This document shows positions 42,224 to 44,107 of a DNA stretch of 44,107 nt, in pieces; the first letter of the stretch is position 1, and each line of letters opens with the position of its first letter. This DNA comes from JBBRUG01 sp038247995 (GTDB taxonomy: Bacteria > Chloroflexota > Chloroflexia > Chloroflexales > Chloroflexaceae), in assembly GCA_038247995.1 (NCBI GenBank), contig JBBRUG010000006.1:1-44107 (forward strand), in the 5' to 3' direction. The notes below the pieces were generated by a model, which saw only the letters and a list, made by a program, of their open reading frames with translations, made no database searches and was not told the DNA's origin. The translations under genes were made by a program, and so were the position numbers.

Positions 42224-43525
42224 ATGAATACGCACGAAAATGGAACGGTCGAAACTCATCCTGCTGAGCCACGCCTGCCGTATTTACCCGGCCTCGATGG
42301 TCTTCGCGCCGTAAGTGTGATTGCAGTCCTCCTTTATCACGCAGGCTTACCGGTATAGGGCGGGTTTCTTGGCGTCGAAGCCTTCTTTGTACTTAGCGGC
42401 TTCCTGATTACAGCGCTGCTTCTGGTAGAATGGCGCGCCAACCGGCGCATCAGTTTGCGCGCTTTCTGGGGCCGGCGCTTTCGGCGCTTGCTCCCGGCTG
42501 TCATGCTGCTCATTGCCGGTACAGGCGTGATCGCCTGGTGGTTATTGCCTGCCGGTGAAACGCCGGGCCACGAGCGCGATATGCTCGCAGCGCTCGGCTA
42601 TGTGATGAACTGGAACCTTATTCTCGGTGAACAATCGTACTTCGATCCTACCCTGCGCCCACCGCTGCTCCAGCATCTCTGGTCGTTGGCAATTGAGGAG
42701 CAGTTCTACTTAATCTGGCCGCTCCTTTTTATTGCCTGGATGCGGCTGATGGGTCTGCGCGGCCTGCTGGCTTTCGCCCTGATCGGCGCGGCGGCTAGCT
42801 CTGTTCTGATGGCCCTGATGTATACTCCGGGCATGGATCCTGCGCGGGTCTACTTTGGCACCGATACACGTGCAAGCGAGTTGCTGCTTGGCGCCGCCCT
42901 GGCAATTGTTTGGCCGCCGGGAAGTATACCGGCGGCGCAGAGCCGACGAGTCGGCGGCCTGCTCGATATTGGCGGTCTGGGAGCATTGGTTGGGTTGGGG
43001 TATGCGTTTGCACAGCTCTTCGCCCAAGATCCGCGCCTGTATCAGGGCGGTTTTGCCCTGGTGTCTGTGGCAACTGCCGTTGTAATTGCGGTCGTTGCGC
43101 ATCCGCAGGCCCGCCTGTTGCCGTTCCTGCTCGGCTCCGCGCCAATGCGCTGGATTGGCATGCGCTCGTATAGCCTGTACCTCTGGCACTGGCCGATCTT
43201 CCAGATCACGCGCCCCGGCATGGATGTGAGCCTGAGCGGATGGCAACTGTTTGCCGTGCGGATCGGGATCACGATCTTGCTGGCCGAACTCTCGTATCGC
43301 TTTGTCGAGCAACCGGTGCGCCGCGGCGCGCTGAACCGGATCTGGAGGAGCCTACGCAATCGTCCGGCAGCGCCCGCGCAGCCTGAGCATACGCCGGTGC
43401 CGGAACTTGTGCTGGTCAAGCATGTGCCGGCGCCGCAACCGACGCCCTTCAAGCCGACCCACCCAAGCGCAGTACGCGAACAGGGCGGGCGCATCGATGG
43501 GCTGGTTTCCGGCAGCGGTGATTAA
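42224..43525 (+). pseudogene. acyltransferase 3 (OafA/YrhL-type) interrupted by an in-frame TAG
   Basis: The frame from ATG 42224 (GGGAG upstream) reads LPYLPGLDGLRAVSVIAVLL, then YHAGLPV, a TAG at 42356-42358 (codon 45), then GGFLGVEAFFVLSGFLIT without a shift. In this family the residue before GGFLGV is usually Trp or Pro-Gly, so TGG to TAG is the simplest reading. The rest (to codon 433) is intact: RAFWGRRFRRLLPA, QHLWSLAIEEQFYLIWPL, and RSYSLYLWHWPIFQ with about ten membrane helices. Such enzymes acylate surface glycans or lipids. The gene may be a recent pseudogene, a sequencing error, or rescued by readthrough. Downstream ATGs (42455) would give a 356-residue protein lacking the catalytic His region. 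Confidence 0.85.
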
Positions 43526-43547
43526 GCTGCATCCGTTACACATAAGT

Positions 43548-44069
43548 TCAGCGCTTTCCCGCATCCAGCACTGCATCAATGATCTTGCGATAGCCGGTGC
43601 AGCGGCAGATGTTCCCGCTTAAGGCCGACTGGATCTGCTCCAGCGTGGGCTGGGGATGTTCTTCGAGCAGGCGGGCGCCGGCCATAAGCATGCCTGGGAT
43701 GCAATAGCCGCACTGGACGGCCCCGTGCCGAATGAAGGCGGACTGAAGCGGGTGCAGCCCCGCAGCGTTGGGCGCGACGGCAGCCAACCCCTCGATTGTG
43801 CGTACATCGGCCTGGTGGGCCTGCCCGGCAGGCACCAGACACGCCATTACCGCCTGGCCATTGAGCCAAACTGTACACGCGCCGCACTCGCCCTCGGCGC
43901 AGCCCTCTTTTGTGCCGGTGAGGCCGGCATCTTCGCGCAGCGCGTCGAGGAGCGTCTTCGTGACCGGTAACATACATGGCGCGCCATTCACAACAGCCTG
44001 CGCTTCAGCTAACGCGCCAAGCGTTGGCGTCGGGGCGAACGGCGCCGGCTGGTGGGTTTCCAGTAACAC
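43548..44069 (-). CDS. [2Fe-2S] subunit of a xanthine dehydrogenase/CO dehydrogenase-type molybdenum hydroxylase
   Basis: 173 residues from GTG 44069. It carries the two-cluster ISP fold: a plant-ferredoxin [2Fe-2S] site with Cys57, Cys62, Cys65 and Cys77 (GCAEGECGACTVW), and a four-helix-bundle site with Cys120, Cys123, Cys155 and Cys157 (QCGYCIPG, then ICRCTGY). It passes electrons between a molybdopterin large subunit and an FAD subunit, neither of which lies to its left, so they are expected beyond the right edge. The frame stays open to the window end (SAAADWPSAP), so the start may be further upstream or this stretch may overlap the preceding gene. The substrate (purine, aldehyde, CO) is undetermined. 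Confidence 0.9.
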   Translation of the reverse strand: MLLETHQPAPFAPTPTLGALAEAQAVVNGAPCMLPVTKTLLDALREDAGLTGTKEGCAEGECGACTVWLNGQAVMACLVPAGQAHQADVRTIEGLAAVAPNAAGLHPLQSAFIRHGAVQCGYCIPGMLMAGARLLEEHPQPTLEQIQSALSGNICRCTGYRKIIDAVLDAGKR

Positions 44070-44107
44070 CGGCGCGCTGGGCCAATCGGCGGCTGCGCTG
44101 CCGTCGG

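Overview
The window is a high-GC chromosomal segment with no rRNA, tRNA or CRISPR array that I can see. The strong promoters are of bacterial sigma-70 type. Several things point to Chloroflexota, most likely class Chloroflexia (filamentous anoxygenic phototrophs and relatives): the protein styles, an isocitrate dehydrogenase fused to CBS domains, a contiguous 14-gene complex I operon, a cyanobacterial-type acyl-ACP reductase homologue, and intergenic spaces full of short dispersed palindromes. The placement is an inference from protein character and not from a marker gene.

Left third (1-13.6 kb). On the minus strand lie an alpha/beta hydrolase cut by the window edge, an acyl-ACP-reductase-like protein with a 300-residue N-terminal extension, and a 1255-residue CHAT-protease/STAND-NTPase/HEAT-repeat protein whose Walker A lysine is glutamine. 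A GxxExxY-family gene follows, flanked by GGATCACTGA-type repeats. Next are a membrane-anchored subtilisin split by a frameshift, an arginase-family hydrolase, an M19 dipeptidase and a caspase-family protease. CHAT, caspase and subtilisin genes within 13 kb suggest regulated proteolysis, but they are not in one operon.

Middle (13.7-23.7 kb). An acyl-CoA dehydrogenase has a near-consensus promoter with a perfect inverted repeat just downstream of its -10 box. An orphan OmpR-type response regulator is divergent from a small winged-helix-like protein, and the region between them is rich in inverted repeats. A small EVE/PUA-like protein, a large U32 (RlhA-type) protein, a DUF58 protein and the IDH-CBS fusion follow.

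Right half (24-39.7 kb). A complete nuoA-N operon reads rightwards from a TTGACA-16-TATAAT promoter. It is divergent from the IDH gene, so a TCA-cycle dehydrogenase and complex I share one intergenic region. Five of the 13 gene junctions are tight (an overlap or at most 11 bp). All eight of the others hold a palindrome or direct-repeat element that starts within about 10 nt of the upstream stop codon. Two are copies of one family whose outer arms differ in sequence yet stay perfectly self-complementary. This is the most striking unexplained pattern here.

End (39.8-44.1 kb). There is a voltage-gated K+ channel-like protein with a C-terminal zinc ribbon, a membrane-anchored muramidase-like protein with a Pro/Thr/Ser tail, and an acyltransferase-3 gene broken by an in-frame TAG where Trp is expected. 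Last is the [2Fe-2S] subunit of a molybdenum hydroxylase, whose true start may lie outside the window.
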